Source: an uncultured Lachnospiraceae bacterium (GTDB taxonomy: Bacteria; Bacillota; Clostridia; Lachnospirales; Lachnospiraceae). Taken from it: a stretch of DNA of 64,000 bases. Below are positions 31,035 to 40,186 of the stretch, piece by piece (positions within the stretch are counted from its first letter, which is position 1; every line of letters begins with the position of its first letter). Below the pieces are notes generated by a model that was given only the letters and a program-made list of their open reading frames with translations, was not told the origin of the DNA and searched no databases. The position numbers and the translations under genes were made by a program. Where the stretch lies: the NCBI GenBank assembly GCA_947245585.1, contig CAMXPV010000005.1:1-64000 (forward strand), written 5' to 3'.

Positions 31035-32525
31035 TCATGTACCGGTCTGCTGCACCACATTCAGGCGGTCGGGATGCTCTGCGCTTCTGCTTCGGATGTC
31101 GATAATCGGCCCGCCCGTCCCCTCAATATACTCTCTGGTAATCGTCACCCGGCCGATATTGTCGTCCTTGGGCACCTCATACATAATATCCAACATGAAC
31201 TCCTCGATAATAGCCCGAAGCGCCCTGGCCCCGGTCTCCTTCTCCATGGCCTTGTCGGCGATGGCCTCAAGCGCGCCCGCATCGAAGAGCAGTTCTACCT
31301 CGTCCAATTCCAAAAGCTTCTGGTACTGTTTCAGGATCGCATTTCTCGGCTCCTTCAAAATCTGTACCATCATATCGCGGCTTAACCCCTCCAGTGTAAA
31401 GATCACCGGCAGGCGGCCGATAAACTCCGGAATCATGCCGAATTTTCTGATATCTTCCACCGTCACTCTGCTCAGAATGTTCTTTTCCTTGTCGTACTTA
31501 TCCTTAAGCTCCGCATTGTAGCCGATGGATGTCTTTTTATTGAGCCTCTGCTTGATGATCTCGTCCAGATCGGGAAACGCGCCGCCGCAGATAAACAGGA
31601 TATTTCTGGTGTTCACCGTGGCAAGGGGCACCATGGCATTTTTGGAATTAGCCCCCACGGGCACTTCCACCTCCGCCCCTTCCAGAAGCTTTAACATCCC
31701 CTGCTGTACGGACTCGCCGCTCACATCCCTGGCGTTGGTATTCTTTTTCTTGGCGATCTTATCGATCTCGTCGATGAAAATAATGCCGCGCTCCGCCCGC
31801 TCCACGTCGTTGTCCGCCGCCGCCAGAAGTTTTGAAACCACGCTCTCGATGTCGTCGCCGATGTAGCCCGCTTCCGTCAAAGAAGTGGCATCCGCAATGG
31901 CGAGCGGCACATCCAGAAGTTTTGCAAGGGTCTTCACCAGATATGTTTTCCCGCAGCCCGTGGGACCGATCATGAGCATATTGGATTTCTCAATCTCAAT
32001 CTCGTCCATGGTGCCGGTAGCGACCCTCTTATAGTGGTTGTAGACCGCCACGGACATCACCTTCTTGGCATGCTCCTGCCCTACCACATACTCGTCCAGC
32101 TTTTGTTTGATCTTGTGGGGCGGCAGAATATCCCTGATATCAATTTCCGCCGCTTCCTTTTTCTTCTTTTTCTTCGGCTTCTGCTTGTTCGGAATGCCGC
32201 CGTCTCCCTGCAGATCGGCCAGATTGACGAAGCTGATATTGGGAAATCCCTTTCCGCCGTTCATATCACCCATATTGGGATTGTTCAAAAGTCCCTGATA
32301 ATCGAACTGGCTGACCGTATCCATGGTCTTATGCATACAGTCGTCACAGACGCAAATATGGTTGGGAAGCTTAAACATTTTTCCCGCCTTGCTTTCCGGC
32401 CTGCGGCAGATAAAGCAGACATCCTCGTAATCGCTTCCGGAGTCATCCTTTTTCTTTTCCTCTGTATCGGGTTTCTTTTCCTCTAACTCTGTCTCTTCGT
32501 AGGTATCGTCTCTGTGATCGTCCAT
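31035..32525 (-). CDS. clpX: ClpX-type AAA+ unfoldase
   Basis: ATP-driven unfolding of substrates, normally feeding ClpP. The protein has 496 aa, longer than typical ClpX (about 420). An acidic N-terminal extension is followed by the zinc-binding domain CFICRRPESKAGKMF with HICVCDDC. A linker with a lysine run (KPKKKKKKEAAEID) is unusual. The AAA+ core has Walker A GPTGCGKTYLVKT, pore loop AGYIGDDIES, Walker B IIFIDEIDKIA and the sensor/R-finger region IPEFIGRLPVI. The ClpP-docking loop appears as SIGY instead of IGF. With no clpP beside it, it may be a second ClpX paralogue. The ATG at 32525 has AGGAAAG 9 bases upstream; an earlier ATG lacks a ribosome binding site. Confidence 0.88.
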   Translation of the reverse strand: MDDHRDDTYEETELEEKKPDTEEKKKDDSGSDYEDVCFICRRPESKAGKMFKLPNHICVCDDCMHKTMDTVSQFDYQGLLNNPNMGDMNGGKGFPNISFVNLADLQGDGGIPNKQKPKKKKKKEAAEIDIRDILPPHKIKQKLDEYVVGQEHAKKVMSVAVYNHYKRVATGTMDEIEIEKSNMLMIGPTGCGKTYLVKTLAKLLDVPLAIADATSLTEAGYIGDDIESVVSKLLAAADNDVERAERGIIFIDEIDKIAKKKNTNARDVSGESVQQGMLKLLEGAEVEVPVGANSKNAMVPLATVNTRNILFICGGAFPDLDEIIKQRLNKKTSIGYNAELKDKYDKEKNILSRVTVEDIRKFGMIPEFIGRLPVIFTLEGLSRDMMVQILKEPRNAILKQYQKLLELDEVELLFDAGALEAIADKAMEKETGARALRAIIEEFMLDIMYEVPKDDNIGRVTITREYIEGTGGPIIDIRSRSAEHPDRLNVVQQTGT

Positions 32526-32614
32526 ATTCCCTGTCTTTCCTCTCCCCTTCGGTTTCTGTTGCATATGTCCATTTTACCATAGATTTCATTGCCATTGTAT
32601 AAAATCTTTCTGAA

Positions 32615-32650
32615 GAAAAGACTGCATTCTCACCGGAAAATGCAGTCCCT
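32615..32650 (-). terminator. Terminator downstream of htrA
   Basis: GACTGCATT (32620-32628) pairs with AATGCAGTC (32639-32647) and is followed on the minus strand by TTTTCTTC. It separates htrA from clpX. Confidence 0.75.
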
Positions 32651-32681
32651 ACTCTTTTACGCTTTATATGACAATTGTTAT

Positions 32682-34172
32682 TTAATTACTCACTTTATTT
32701 CCCAGAGTCAGATGCAGCGTAGCCTCCTCGTACCCGTTCATCGTCATGGTCATGATTTCCACTTCCACGGTATCGCCCTTGGCGTAGAACTCCAACTCTT
32801 TTTGTAATTCCTCCATAGAGGAGATCCGGTCGCCGCCAAATTTGGTGATGATGTCACCCTGGCGCAATCCTGCCGCCGAAGCCGCCGTATTCTCAAATAC
32901 CTGTGCCACATACACGCCCTCCGGCATACCGTAGGCCTGAGATACCTCCGATGTCACACTGATACCTGAAATGCCAAGGTACCCTCTCTCCTCCTCGGCG
33001 ACCTTGCTCTTGGTCTCCCTGAGCATCAGATCCGCAATGATGGGACTTGCCGAGGAAATGGGAATCGCATACCCCATGCCCTCCACGGCGCTGCCGCCGA
33101 TCTTATTGGAATTGATACCGATTACCTCGCCCTTAATGTTGAGCAGGGCGCCGCCGGAATTACCGGGATTGATGGCCGCGTCCGTCTGGATGAAAGTGCC
33201 CTCCACCTCGTCTCCGACATATCCGTATCCGGAGCCGGACGACAGGCTGATACTTCTGTCAAGGGCGCTGATCACACCTGTGGTCACGGATTGGCCGTAC
33301 CCAAGGGAATTGCCGATGGCAATGGCCGGCTCGCCCACCGTCAGCTCATCGGAATCACCCAGCGTAGCCACCTCAATGGAATTTAAAGTCGCAGACGACA
33401 GCTCCGTGAGCGGCACCGCGATCACAGCCAGATCCATCTTGGAATCCTGTCCTTTGATGAAAGCTTCCGCCTCGCTTCCCTCGTTAAACTGCACCGTCAA
33501 TTTATCCGTATCGGCCACCACGTGATGGTTGGTGACAATCAAAAGCTCCGTGTCATTTTTTCCCACAATGATGCCGGAACCGCTGGCATCCGCCTCACTG
33601 CTCATGGACTGCCCGTAAAAGGACATGGTTTCCGTGTAGTGATTGTTCACCGCCACGATGGAAGGCATCACATTTTTCACCACATCCGTCACATCGGTCA
33701 CCACCGCTGTGGCTGTCTCCGCCTGTTTTATCATGGCCCCATTCTTCTGCACCTGGGCAGTTTCTGCGCTCCCAACCTCCGCCACCGGCGAAGCCTGCTC
33801 CTCCAGAACCGCTGTTTTATCCCGGTCTAGCATTCCCGAAGCCGACTCCACGATATATAATCCCAGGCCCGCAAAGAGACCGAAGAACAATCCCAGTGAC
33901 ACCGCTGCAAGAACCTTCTTAAAATAGCCGCTGTGCTGTTTCACCTTTTTTTCTTTCTTCTGCTCCGGCTGCGCATAGCCCCCGGCATATGCACCGCCAT
34001 ACTGATAACTGCCCGCGCTCTGACCCGCGCTCTGATAAGAACGATAGCCGATTCCCGGCTGTCCCGCCTCGGGGTTTTGCTGTGATCCTGCCTGCTGTGA
34101 ACCGCCCTGCTGTGCGGCCGGATTGTCCGTGTATCTGTTGGGGTAATTGTTCGGATAATTGTTATCGTACAT
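32682..34172 (-). CDS. htrA: HtrA/DegP-type membrane-anchored serine protease
   Basis: A surface quality-control protease of 496 aa. The cytoplasmic N-terminus is Asn/Gln/Gly/Tyr-rich and of low complexity (1-75), followed by one transmembrane helix (about 85-107). The trypsin-like domain keeps the triad: His in VTNHHVV, Asp in SKMDLAVI, Ser in NPGNSGGALL. One PDZ domain follows (about 385-480, RGYLGISGISV to GDIITKFGG). This is the Firmicutes HtrA layout. The 5' leader contains a small GGGAC-TTTC-GTCCC hairpin (34200-34214). It appears to be transcribed alone, with a terminator behind it. Confidence 0.92.
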   Translation of the reverse strand: MYDNNYPNNYPNRYTDNPAAQQGGSQQAGSQQNPEAGQPGIGYRSYQSAGQSAGSYQYGGAYAGGYAQPEQKKEKKVKQHSGYFKKVLAAVSLGLFFGLFAGLGLYIVESASGMLDRDKTAVLEEQASPVAEVGSAETAQVQKNGAMIKQAETATAVVTDVTDVVKNVMPSIVAVNNHYTETMSFYGQSMSSEADASGSGIIVGKNDTELLIVTNHHVVADTDKLTVQFNEGSEAEAFIKGQDSKMDLAVIAVPLTELSSATLNSIEVATLGDSDELTVGEPAIAIGNSLGYGQSVTTGVISALDRSISLSSGSGYGYVGDEVEGTFIQTDAAINPGNSGGALLNIKGEVIGINSNKIGGSAVEGMGYAIPISSASPIIADLMLRETKSKVAEEERGYLGISGISVTSEVSQAYGMPEGVYVAQVFENTAASAAGLRQGDIITKFGGDRISSMEELQKELEFYAKGDTVEVEIMTMTMNGYEEATLHLTLGNKVSN

Positions 34173-34313
34173 AATCTCGCTTCCTTTCCTGAATCTTGCG
34201 GGACTTTCGTCCCGTTTCGTTATTTCCCCTCGCTGATTATGTCCTTAGTATATCTGGCATTTGTGTTTAAAATGTGTCTATTTTATTTAAATATTGTGTA
34301 TTTTGTTTCATGC

Positions 34314-34407
34314 GGAGAATGCTGCTCTTTGGCATTCTCCTGTGTGAGACTTAGTACTTCTTCGCGAAGCAGCCTTTGCTGCTGAGTTTTAGAAGTACTT
34401 CTCACAC
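34314..34407. other. Nested inverted repeats downstream of glmS
   Basis: GGAGAATGC (34314-34322) pairs with GCATTCTCC (34332-34340). Next to it, GTGTGAGA...AGTACTTCT (34342-34361) pairs with AGAAGTACTTCTCACAC (34391-34407), enclosing TTCGCGAA and a GCAGC/GCTGC hairpin. No U tract follows, so it is a stable RNA structure or palindromic repeat rather than a classical terminator. Confidence 0.6.
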
Positions 34408-36236
34408 TACTCCACCGTCACCGACTTCGCCAGATTCCTCGGCTTATCCACATCGCATCCCTTGCCAACGGCCACATAGTACCCGAAAAGCTGTAACGGT
34501 ATAATCGCCAGGGAATTGGCAAAATAAGGATTCGTCTCCGGAATATAGATGACATAGTCCGCCGCCTTCTCGATCTCCTTATTCTCCTCACAGGTCACCG
34601 CAAGCACAAAAGCGCCTCTCGCCTTCACCTCCACCATATTGCTGATGGTCTTGGCATAGAGTGTGGGTTGGGTAGACACAGCCGCCACAAGCGTTCCCTC
34701 CTCGATCAGGGAAATGGTGCCATGTTTTAATTCACCCGCCGCATAGGCCTCCGAATGAATATAGGAAATCTCTTTCAGCTTCAAAGATCCCTCCAGTGAG
34801 ATCGCATAGTCGATACCCCTACCGATAAAGAACACGTCCTTTGCACCGATATAGCGGTTTGCAAACCGCTGAATTTTATTCTTATTGTTGAGCAGAAGTT
34901 CAATCTGATCCGGCAGACACCGCAGATCCGCCAAAAGTGACGCATATGTCACATCGTCAATCTGCCCGCGCACCCTGCCGAATTTTATGGCCAGCAGATA
35001 GAGCGCGATCAGCTGTGCACTGTAAGCCTTTGTGGTCGCGACAGCGATTTCCGGGCCCGCCCAGGTGTACATCACATTGTCCGCCTCTCTTGCGATGGAA
35101 CTCCCCACCACATTGACAATGCCGAGCACCTTGAAGCCTCTCTTCTTGGACTCCCGAAGGGCCGCAAGGGTATCCGCCGTCTCACCGGACTGGCTGATCA
35201 CCACCACCATGGCCCCCTCCTCCAGAATCGGATCGCGGTATCGGAATTCGGATGCCAGGTCCACCTCCACCGGAATGCGGGCCAATCCTTCTATTACATA
35301 CTTGCCGGTGACGCCCGCGTGGTAGGCGGAGCCGCAGGCCACAATATGAATCTTCCTGACCGCCCGCAGTTCGTCATCGTTCATGCCAAGCTCCTCGATC
35401 ACAATATCGTCGTCTTTCAGGCGCGGCATCAGCGTATCTGTCACGGTCTTGGGCTGTTCATACATCTCCTTTAACATGAAATGCTCGTAGCCGCCCTTCT
35501 CCGCCGCATTGGTATCCCATTCAATATAGACGGGCTCCTTTGTGGTTTCCTCCTCGTCCACCGTGTAGAAGTGCATGTGATCCGCCCGCAGGCGCACCAC
35601 TTCCTGATTATCCACATAATATACCTTTCTGGTATATTTCAAAACCGCAGGCACATCGGAAGCGATAAAGCAGCCTTCCTCGTTCTGTCCCACGATCAGC
35701 GGGGAGTCCTTTCTGGCCGCAAAAATCTGATCCGGGCAGTCCGCAAAGAGAATCCCCAGCGCATAAGACCCCTCCACACGGTGAAGCACCTTGGTGATGG
35801 CCTCCAGAGGATTGCCTTTGTAATAGTAATCCAAAAGATGCGCCACAACCTCCGTATCGGTCTCCGATACAAAATGATACCCCCGCTCCGTGAGCATTTT
35901 GCGAAGCTGCAAATAATTCTCTATGATCCCGTTATGTACCACGGTAATTGTCTCCGCCTCATTAAAATGAGGATGCGCATTGCTGTTGCTCGGCACGCCG
36001 TGGGTAGCCCAACGGGTATGCCCGATCCCGCACAGCCCCGGCATGGTCTCTCCCCCGTGGGTCATATTCTCCAACACTTTAAGCCGGCCCACCGACTTGG
36101 TGATGCTGACCTTTCCGTCCTCGCCGATCACGGCCATCCCCGCCGAGTCATACCCCCGGTATTCCAGTTTGGACAGACCGTCCAAAATAATGGGCGCCGC
36201 CTGCTTTTTTCCGATATATCCTACGATTCCACACAT
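34407..36236 (-). CDS. glmS: Glutamine-fructose-6-phosphate aminotransferase
   Basis: It makes glucosamine-6-phosphate from fructose-6-phosphate and glutamine, the entry to UDP-GlcNAc and wall synthesis. The protein has 609 aa, full length. The N-terminal glutaminase domain has Cys2 as nucleophile (MCGIVGYIG) with GHTRWATHG and EYRGYDSAG. Two SIS domains follow (HIVACGSAYHAG, ISQSGETADTL, GRGIDYAISLEGSLKLKEISYIHSEAYAAGELKHG). It ends with KSVTVE as usual. There are only 19 bp between it and the upstream gene, too little for the glmS ribozyme that controls this gene in many Firmicutes. Functionally it is the reverse of nagB in the mobile element. Confidence 0.96.
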   Translation of the reverse strand: MCGIVGYIGKKQAAPIILDGLSKLEYRGYDSAGMAVIGEDGKVSITKSVGRLKVLENMTHGGETMPGLCGIGHTRWATHGVPSNSNAHPHFNEAETITVVHNGIIENYLQLRKMLTERGYHFVSETDTEVVAHLLDYYYKGNPLEAITKVLHRVEGSYALGILFADCPDQIFAARKDSPLIVGQNEEGCFIASDVPAVLKYTRKVYYVDNQEVVRLRADHMHFYTVDEEETTKEPVYIEWDTNAAEKGGYEHFMLKEMYEQPKTVTDTLMPRLKDDDIVIEELGMNDDELRAVRKIHIVACGSAYHAGVTGKYVIEGLARIPVEVDLASEFRYRDPILEEGAMVVVISQSGETADTLAALRESKKRGFKVLGIVNVVGSSIAREADNVMYTWAGPEIAVATTKAYSAQLIALYLLAIKFGRVRGQIDDVTYASLLADLRCLPDQIELLLNNKNKIQRFANRYIGAKDVFFIGRGIDYAISLEGSLKLKEISYIHSEAYAAGELKHGTISLIEEGTLVAAVSTQPTLYAKTISNMVEVKARGAFVLAVTCEENKEIEKAADYVIYIPETNPYFANSLAIIPLQLFGYYVAVGKGCDVDKPRNLAKSVTVE

Positions 36237-36255
36237 ATGATACCTCTTTCCTTTC

Positions 36256-37194
36256 TTATATACTGCCCTGCCTCCAATATTCCTTATTAGATGACATGGC
36301 TGTCACCAATTTTTTCGGCAGAAGACGGTAGCGTTTCCCGCACAGATAACCTGCGTACTTAAAACCGCTCTGTAAAATAACATCTGGTATCTTACTCTTC
36401 ATTCCCTTTTTCTTTAGATGGTCCACCGTGTTTTTCACGAGTTGAATGCCCTCTGACTCCGACGGATACGCCGCAAACACTTCCGGATGGTCCGCCTGGG
36501 ATACGCCCAGATCAAAATTCCGGCGGAACTGCTGCCTAAGTGTATAATTATGAGAATGATACACTTTCGCCTCCGCCACATAGGCGATGGCAAAATCCGC
36601 CTCTACCGCCTTGGCGGCATAGAGCATATCCTCATTAAAGATAGCCCTGTCAACGAATCCCCCGAGCGAGTCGAACACCTCCCGCTTATAGGCGGCGCAG
36701 ACATTGGAACAAAAAAAAGTTTTGATCCCAAGCGCCGGAAGATCGGCTTTCGTCTTTACCCTTGACTCTTCGGGATAGTTGAAGCATCTCGTGTACCGCT
36801 CAATCTCGCCGCTCTCCTTACCGGGAAGCTGTCTCGCATAAGCCACAGCCGTCCTCCCGCCGCGAAGCCCGGCAAGCAGCCGCTCCACCAGAAATTCATC
36901 CGCCGGAATGGCATCCTGTGTCATCATGAGAAATACACCGGCATCGGAAAGTTTCACGCCCCGGTTTCTGGTGCGTGCATGATCAAACTCCAGTTTTGAC
37001 AAATGCTTTACAGTTATATTATGATACTTTCTTTCCATGGCAGTACCATAAAGCAGTCTGTCAAAATATTTTTGTTCCGTATTCATAATAATAATCCGGT
37101 TTACGGGTACTGTCTGTGCTTCCAGCTTCTCCACCAGAGTCAAAAAACTGCGATCCGGCTTATAGACGGGAATGATCACATCCACTGTCTCCAT
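36256..37194 (-). CDS. Rhamnosyltransferase-like GT2
   Basis: A GT-A glycosyltransferase of 312 aa. Motifs are DVIIPVYKPDRSFLTLVEKL, LSKLEFDHARTRNRGVKLS (typical of rhamnosyltransferases of the RfbN/WsaF type), FLMMTQDAIP in the DxD position, and FNEDMLYAAKAVEADFAIAY with the catalytic ED. Given dTDP-rhamnose genes at 53-62 kb, a rhamnosyl donor is reasonable. It probably adds sugars to the lipid-linked repeat at the cytoplasmic membrane face. GGAGGACG precedes the ATG. It lies between the LCP gene and glmS; its stop is 19 bp before glmS, so the two are likely co-transcribed. Confidence 0.88.
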   Translation of the reverse strand: METVDVIIPVYKPDRSFLTLVEKLEAQTVPVNRIIIMNTEQKYFDRLLYGTAMERKYHNITVKHLSKLEFDHARTRNRGVKLSDAGVFLMMTQDAIPADEFLVERLLAGLRGGRTAVAYARQLPGKESGEIERYTRCFNYPEESRVKTKADLPALGIKTFFCSNVCAAYKREVFDSLGGFVDRAIFNEDMLYAAKAVEADFAIAYVAEAKVYHSHNYTLRQQFRRNFDLGVSQADHPEVFAAYPSESEGIQLVKNTVDHLKKKGMKSKIPDVILQSGFKYAGYLCGKRYRLLPKKLVTAMSSNKEYWRQGSI

Positions 37195-37240
37195 GCGTAC
37201 GTCCTCCGTCCGCTTTTTCTCTTTTCCTATAGTATAAGAT

Positions 37241-37265
37241 AAGGGGCCTGCCGCACAAGCCCCTT
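37241..37265 (-). terminator. Weak terminator downstream of the LCP gene
   Basis: AAGGGGC (37241-37247) pairs with GCCCCTT (37259-37265) around an 11-base loop. On the minus strand it is followed by ATCTTAT, a poor U tract, so partial readthrough is likely. Confidence 0.5.
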
Positions 37266-37270
37266 TGCTC

Positions 37271-38449
37271 TTATTTATTCAAATATCCGTTTGTATCCTG
37301 ATAAATCTTCTCACTGCACTCCTTCACGGTAGCGGACGGCTCATAGTCATCCACCCCATACAGGAATTTATGCAGCCACTTGACATTTTCTTCCAGATTC
37401 AGCGGGATCACGCAGGAACCCTTGGAACCGATCGTTGCCGTATCTCTCATACCTTCCTGCGGGAATCCGGAGTGGTCGGTGATCGAGTATTTTCCTACAT
37501 TGCCAAGCAGATCGATAATCTCCGACAGGTCAAGGGAGGTGTACACCTCGTCGAACACATTGTTCGCCGTCTCCGTCAGCGTGGTCAGCTTCGCCTGCTT
37601 CGCCTTATCGGCCACCGCAAGGAGCACCTCTCTCTGCCTCTCGGCACGCTTAAAGTCGTCTCCCGCCGTGTAACGGATTCTACAGTAACCGGTAGCCTGT
37701 AAGCCGTCTAGCAGCTGATATCCGGTCTCCTTCACCGGCGTGTAAGAGCGTTTCAGATCCTCTGCGATACAGAGCTGGTAGTTATTCAGGTGGCTGATCT
37801 CCGAGTCGTCCACGTCTATCATCACACCGCCAAGGGCATCGATGGAATCCGTCAACCCTGCAAAACCAACCGTGACAAAGTCTGTGATATCCATATCCAG
37901 ATTCATATTTAACATGTTGATTGCCTGCTTCGGCCCGCCCTTCGCATAGGCCGCATTACATTTATTATAAGAATCGTTGCTCAGGTTCAGATAGGTGTCG
38001 CGGTAAACGGAAACCAACTTGCACTCACCTGTCTCCTCATTGATGGAGGCGATCATGATCGTATCGCTTCGCGTATTCTTCGTCAGCGCGCCGGTTGTGG
38101 AGTCCACACCGAACAACGCAATGTTTCTGTAGCTTGTCCCCTGGGCTTCCTGCGCCTCCTGCGCTTCCAACACCGTGTCGTTAATGATAATATCGTTCTC
38201 CTCAATCACCATCTTGCCGCTTCCCCCGGTGCCGAGAAGAACCGCATAGAGCACTACCACTGCAACCAACAAAACCATAATCTCACATACGAAAAGGATG
38301 ATGCGCCTGCGCTGCTTCTTGGCCTGCGCCCTTTTGCTCGATTTTTTCTTACCCGAACTCTTTTTGGAAGAGCCGCCGCTCTTTCCTGAAGATTTTTTTC
38401 TGGGCCTTATCTCGTCATCATCATAATCATCGTCGTATCTCTTAGCCAT
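37271..38449 (-). CDS. LytR-CpsA-Psr family glycopolymer transferase
   Basis: LCP proteins transfer lipid-linked teichoic acid or capsule-type polymers to peptidoglycan on the outer face of the membrane. The protein has 392 aa: a Lys/Ser-rich basic cytoplasmic tail (1-48), one transmembrane helix (about 49-70), then the LCP domain. Visible motifs are NIALFGVDST, RSDTIMIASINEETGECKLVSVYRDTYL (the Arg and Asp that bind pyrophosphate), and GYCRIRYTAGDDFKRAERQREVL (R-R-x2-R-Q region). A good promoter lies 85 bp upstream. It is the likely final attachment enzyme for the glycan built by the rest of the locus. Confidence 0.93.
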   Translation of the reverse strand: MAKRYDDDYDDDEIRPRKKSSGKSGGSSKKSSGKKKSSKRAQAKKQRRRIILFVCEIMVLLVAVVVLYAVLLGTGGSGKMVIEENDIIINDTVLEAQEAQEAQGTSYRNIALFGVDSTTGALTKNTRSDTIMIASINEETGECKLVSVYRDTYLNLSNDSYNKCNAAYAKGGPKQAINMLNMNLDMDITDFVTVGFAGLTDSIDALGGVMIDVDDSEISHLNNYQLCIAEDLKRSYTPVKETGYQLLDGLQATGYCRIRYTAGDDFKRAERQREVLLAVADKAKQAKLTTLTETANNVFDEVYTSLDLSEIIDLLGNVGKYSITDHSGFPQEGMRDTATIGSKGSCVIPLNLEENVKWLHKFLYGVDDYEPSATVKECSEKIYQDTNGYLNK

Positions 38450-38534
38450 ACTCTGTACTCCCTGTTTTTTACCTTGTTTCTCGTTTTGTCATATCTTGTC
38501 TGATAGAGCAAGCTTTTGTGGCCGCTCTTATAAG

Positions 38535-38562
38535 ATTATACTACATCTTGATATAATTGCAA
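38535..38562 (-). promoter_or_regulatory. SigA-type promoter of the LCP gene
   Basis: On the minus strand, TTGCAA (38562-38557), 16-bp spacer, TATAAT (38540-38535). It gives a leader of roughly 80 nt. Confidence 0.65.
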
Positions 38563-38619
38563 TATAATTCCTGTTTCTTCCGAAAGTCTTTCACAATTCT
38601 TAAGATTTTAGTATCTCTT

Positions 38620-40029
38620 CTAGTAGGCGTTTTTATTGATAAATCCTTTGAAAATTGTCAAAAACATAATTTTGATATCAAAGGACATGGTCCAGTTTTC
38701 TATATAAAATATATCAAATTCAATCCTCTTTTTAATAGAAGTGTCTCCCCGGTAGCCATTGATCTGCGCCCAACCCGTCAGCCCCGGCCGAACCTGATGT
38801 TTGACCATATAGCGGGGAATCTCCTCCTTAAACTGCTCCACAAACTGGGGTCTCTCCGGTCTTGGGCCCACCACGCTCATATCTCCCTTTAGAATATTGA
38901 AAAGCTGCGGCAGCTCGTCTATGCTCGTCTTCCTCAAAAACTTTCCCACTTTGGTGACTCTGGGATCATCCTTTTTCGTCCAGCCCTTTTCCTCGGAAGA
39001 AGGCTTCTGCACCATCATCGTGCGGAATTTATACATCCGGAAGGGCTTGTTGTGAAGGCCGATCCGCTCCTGCTTAAAAATCACGGGGCCGCGGGAAGTA
39101 CAGCCGACGGCGATGGCGGCAATCAGCATAATGGGCGACGACACCACCACGCCCACAAGCGCCGTCACAATGTCCACCAGACGCTTCATACACCAGTTCA
39201 GGGTGTTAGTCAGCGGCACATAGCGGATGTTGATCACCGGCAGTCCCATCAAATCCTCCGTGTAGGGGCGGCTCGGGAACAGGCTGTTGTAATCCGGGAT
39301 GAACTTGGTGTGCACGCCGGACTTTTCGCACAAATCCACGATATGTTCCAAATGGTCATAGTCCTCCAGGGGAAGCGTGATCGCGATCTCGTCCAGTTTA
39401 TTCTGGGGCAGGATATAAAGAAGGTTTTCTATGGTGCCAAGGACTTTGACCCCCTTATAGAGCGTGCCCGCAGGCACGTGATCGTCCAGAATGCCCCGCA
39501 CCACATATCCCCACTGAGGGTTTGTGTTGATTCGCTTAATATACTCCTCCGCCGCGCGGGAATACCCCACAAGCAAAATGTATTTCAGGTTATAGCCTTT
39601 TTCGCGGAAATACTGCAAAAGCATACGGATCAGGGAACGTCCCAACGTGGTCAGGACAATATTGATGCCGTAAAACATCGCCATCATCGAACGGGAGAAG
39701 TGAATTTGCGCAATCAGATACCAACCGGCCAACAGCAATACCATACCCACCGTGTTGGCCTGGAAGATATTCAGAATCTCATAGCGGTGAACCGTGGCCC
39801 GCTTCGGCGTGTAAAGATTAAAGGCGTAATAAAGAACGAGAAACCCCGGCACAATCAGATAGAGCATCTCAAAATAAGTGCGCACGGAATAAGCGCCGAC
39901 GCTGGGATCCATGTCCGAAAAAGGACTGGCAAACTTCAGATACCACGCCAACGCATAGGATGCCACAATGATGACGGCATCCAACAAAACATGCAGTCTG
40001 TTAAAATATTTCTGGTTGTCTTTTATCAT
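38620..40029 (-). CDS. Undecaprenyl-phosphate sugar phosphotransferase (WbaP/EpsE type)
   Basis: It starts glycan assembly by moving a sugar-1-phosphate onto undecaprenyl phosphate. The protein has 469 aa: four to five membrane helices in the first 130 residues, a Rossmann-like CoA-binding segment (ILLVGYSRAAEEYIKRI), then a fifth hydrophobic segment and the bacterial sugar-transferase domain. That domain has FKQERIGLHNKPFRMYKFRTM, KVGKFLRKTSIDELPQLFNILKGDMSVVGPRPE and the end GLTGWAQINGYRGDT. All catalytic motifs (KFRTM, DELPQ, PRP) are intact. The product sugar is typically galactose or glucose phosphate, not determinable here. The start is the ATG at 40029 with a weak ribosome binding site. 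Confidence 0.93.
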   Translation of the reverse strand: MIKDNQKYFNRLHVLLDAVIIVASYALAWYLKFASPFSDMDPSVGAYSVRTYFEMLYLIVPGFLVLYYAFNLYTPKRATVHRYEILNIFQANTVGMVLLLAGWYLIAQIHFSRSMMAMFYGINIVLTTLGRSLIRMLLQYFREKGYNLKYILLVGYSRAAEEYIKRINTNPQWGYVVRGILDDHVPAGTLYKGVKVLGTIENLLYILPQNKLDEIAITLPLEDYDHLEHIVDLCEKSGVHTKFIPDYNSLFPSRPYTEDLMGLPVINIRYVPLTNTLNWCMKRLVDIVTALVGVVVSSPIMLIAAIAVGCTSRGPVIFKQERIGLHNKPFRMYKFRTMMVQKPSSEEKGWTKKDDPRVTKVGKFLRKTSIDELPQLFNILKGDMSVVGPRPERPQFVEQFKEEIPRYMVKHQVRPGLTGWAQINGYRGDTSIKKRIEFDIFYIENWTMSFDIKIMFLTIFKGFINKNAY

Positions 40030-40186
40030 GGTCGATCTATGCTCACATCTGTACCCGCCGGCCCGGTTTTTTCGATTTCATCGTGCCTTTGCGTTTTCTA
40101 AGTAGTCTATGCAATAATTATGCTTATTTTACAATAATCGGGAGGAAAAAACAACCATATCTTACAAAATGTACAATTTCTGGTAG

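Noticed and set aside
36237..36256. glmS ribozyme/riboswitch upstream of glmS
   Set aside because: Only 19 bp separate glmS from the gene beyond its start side; the ribozyme needs about 150 nt, so it cannot be here.
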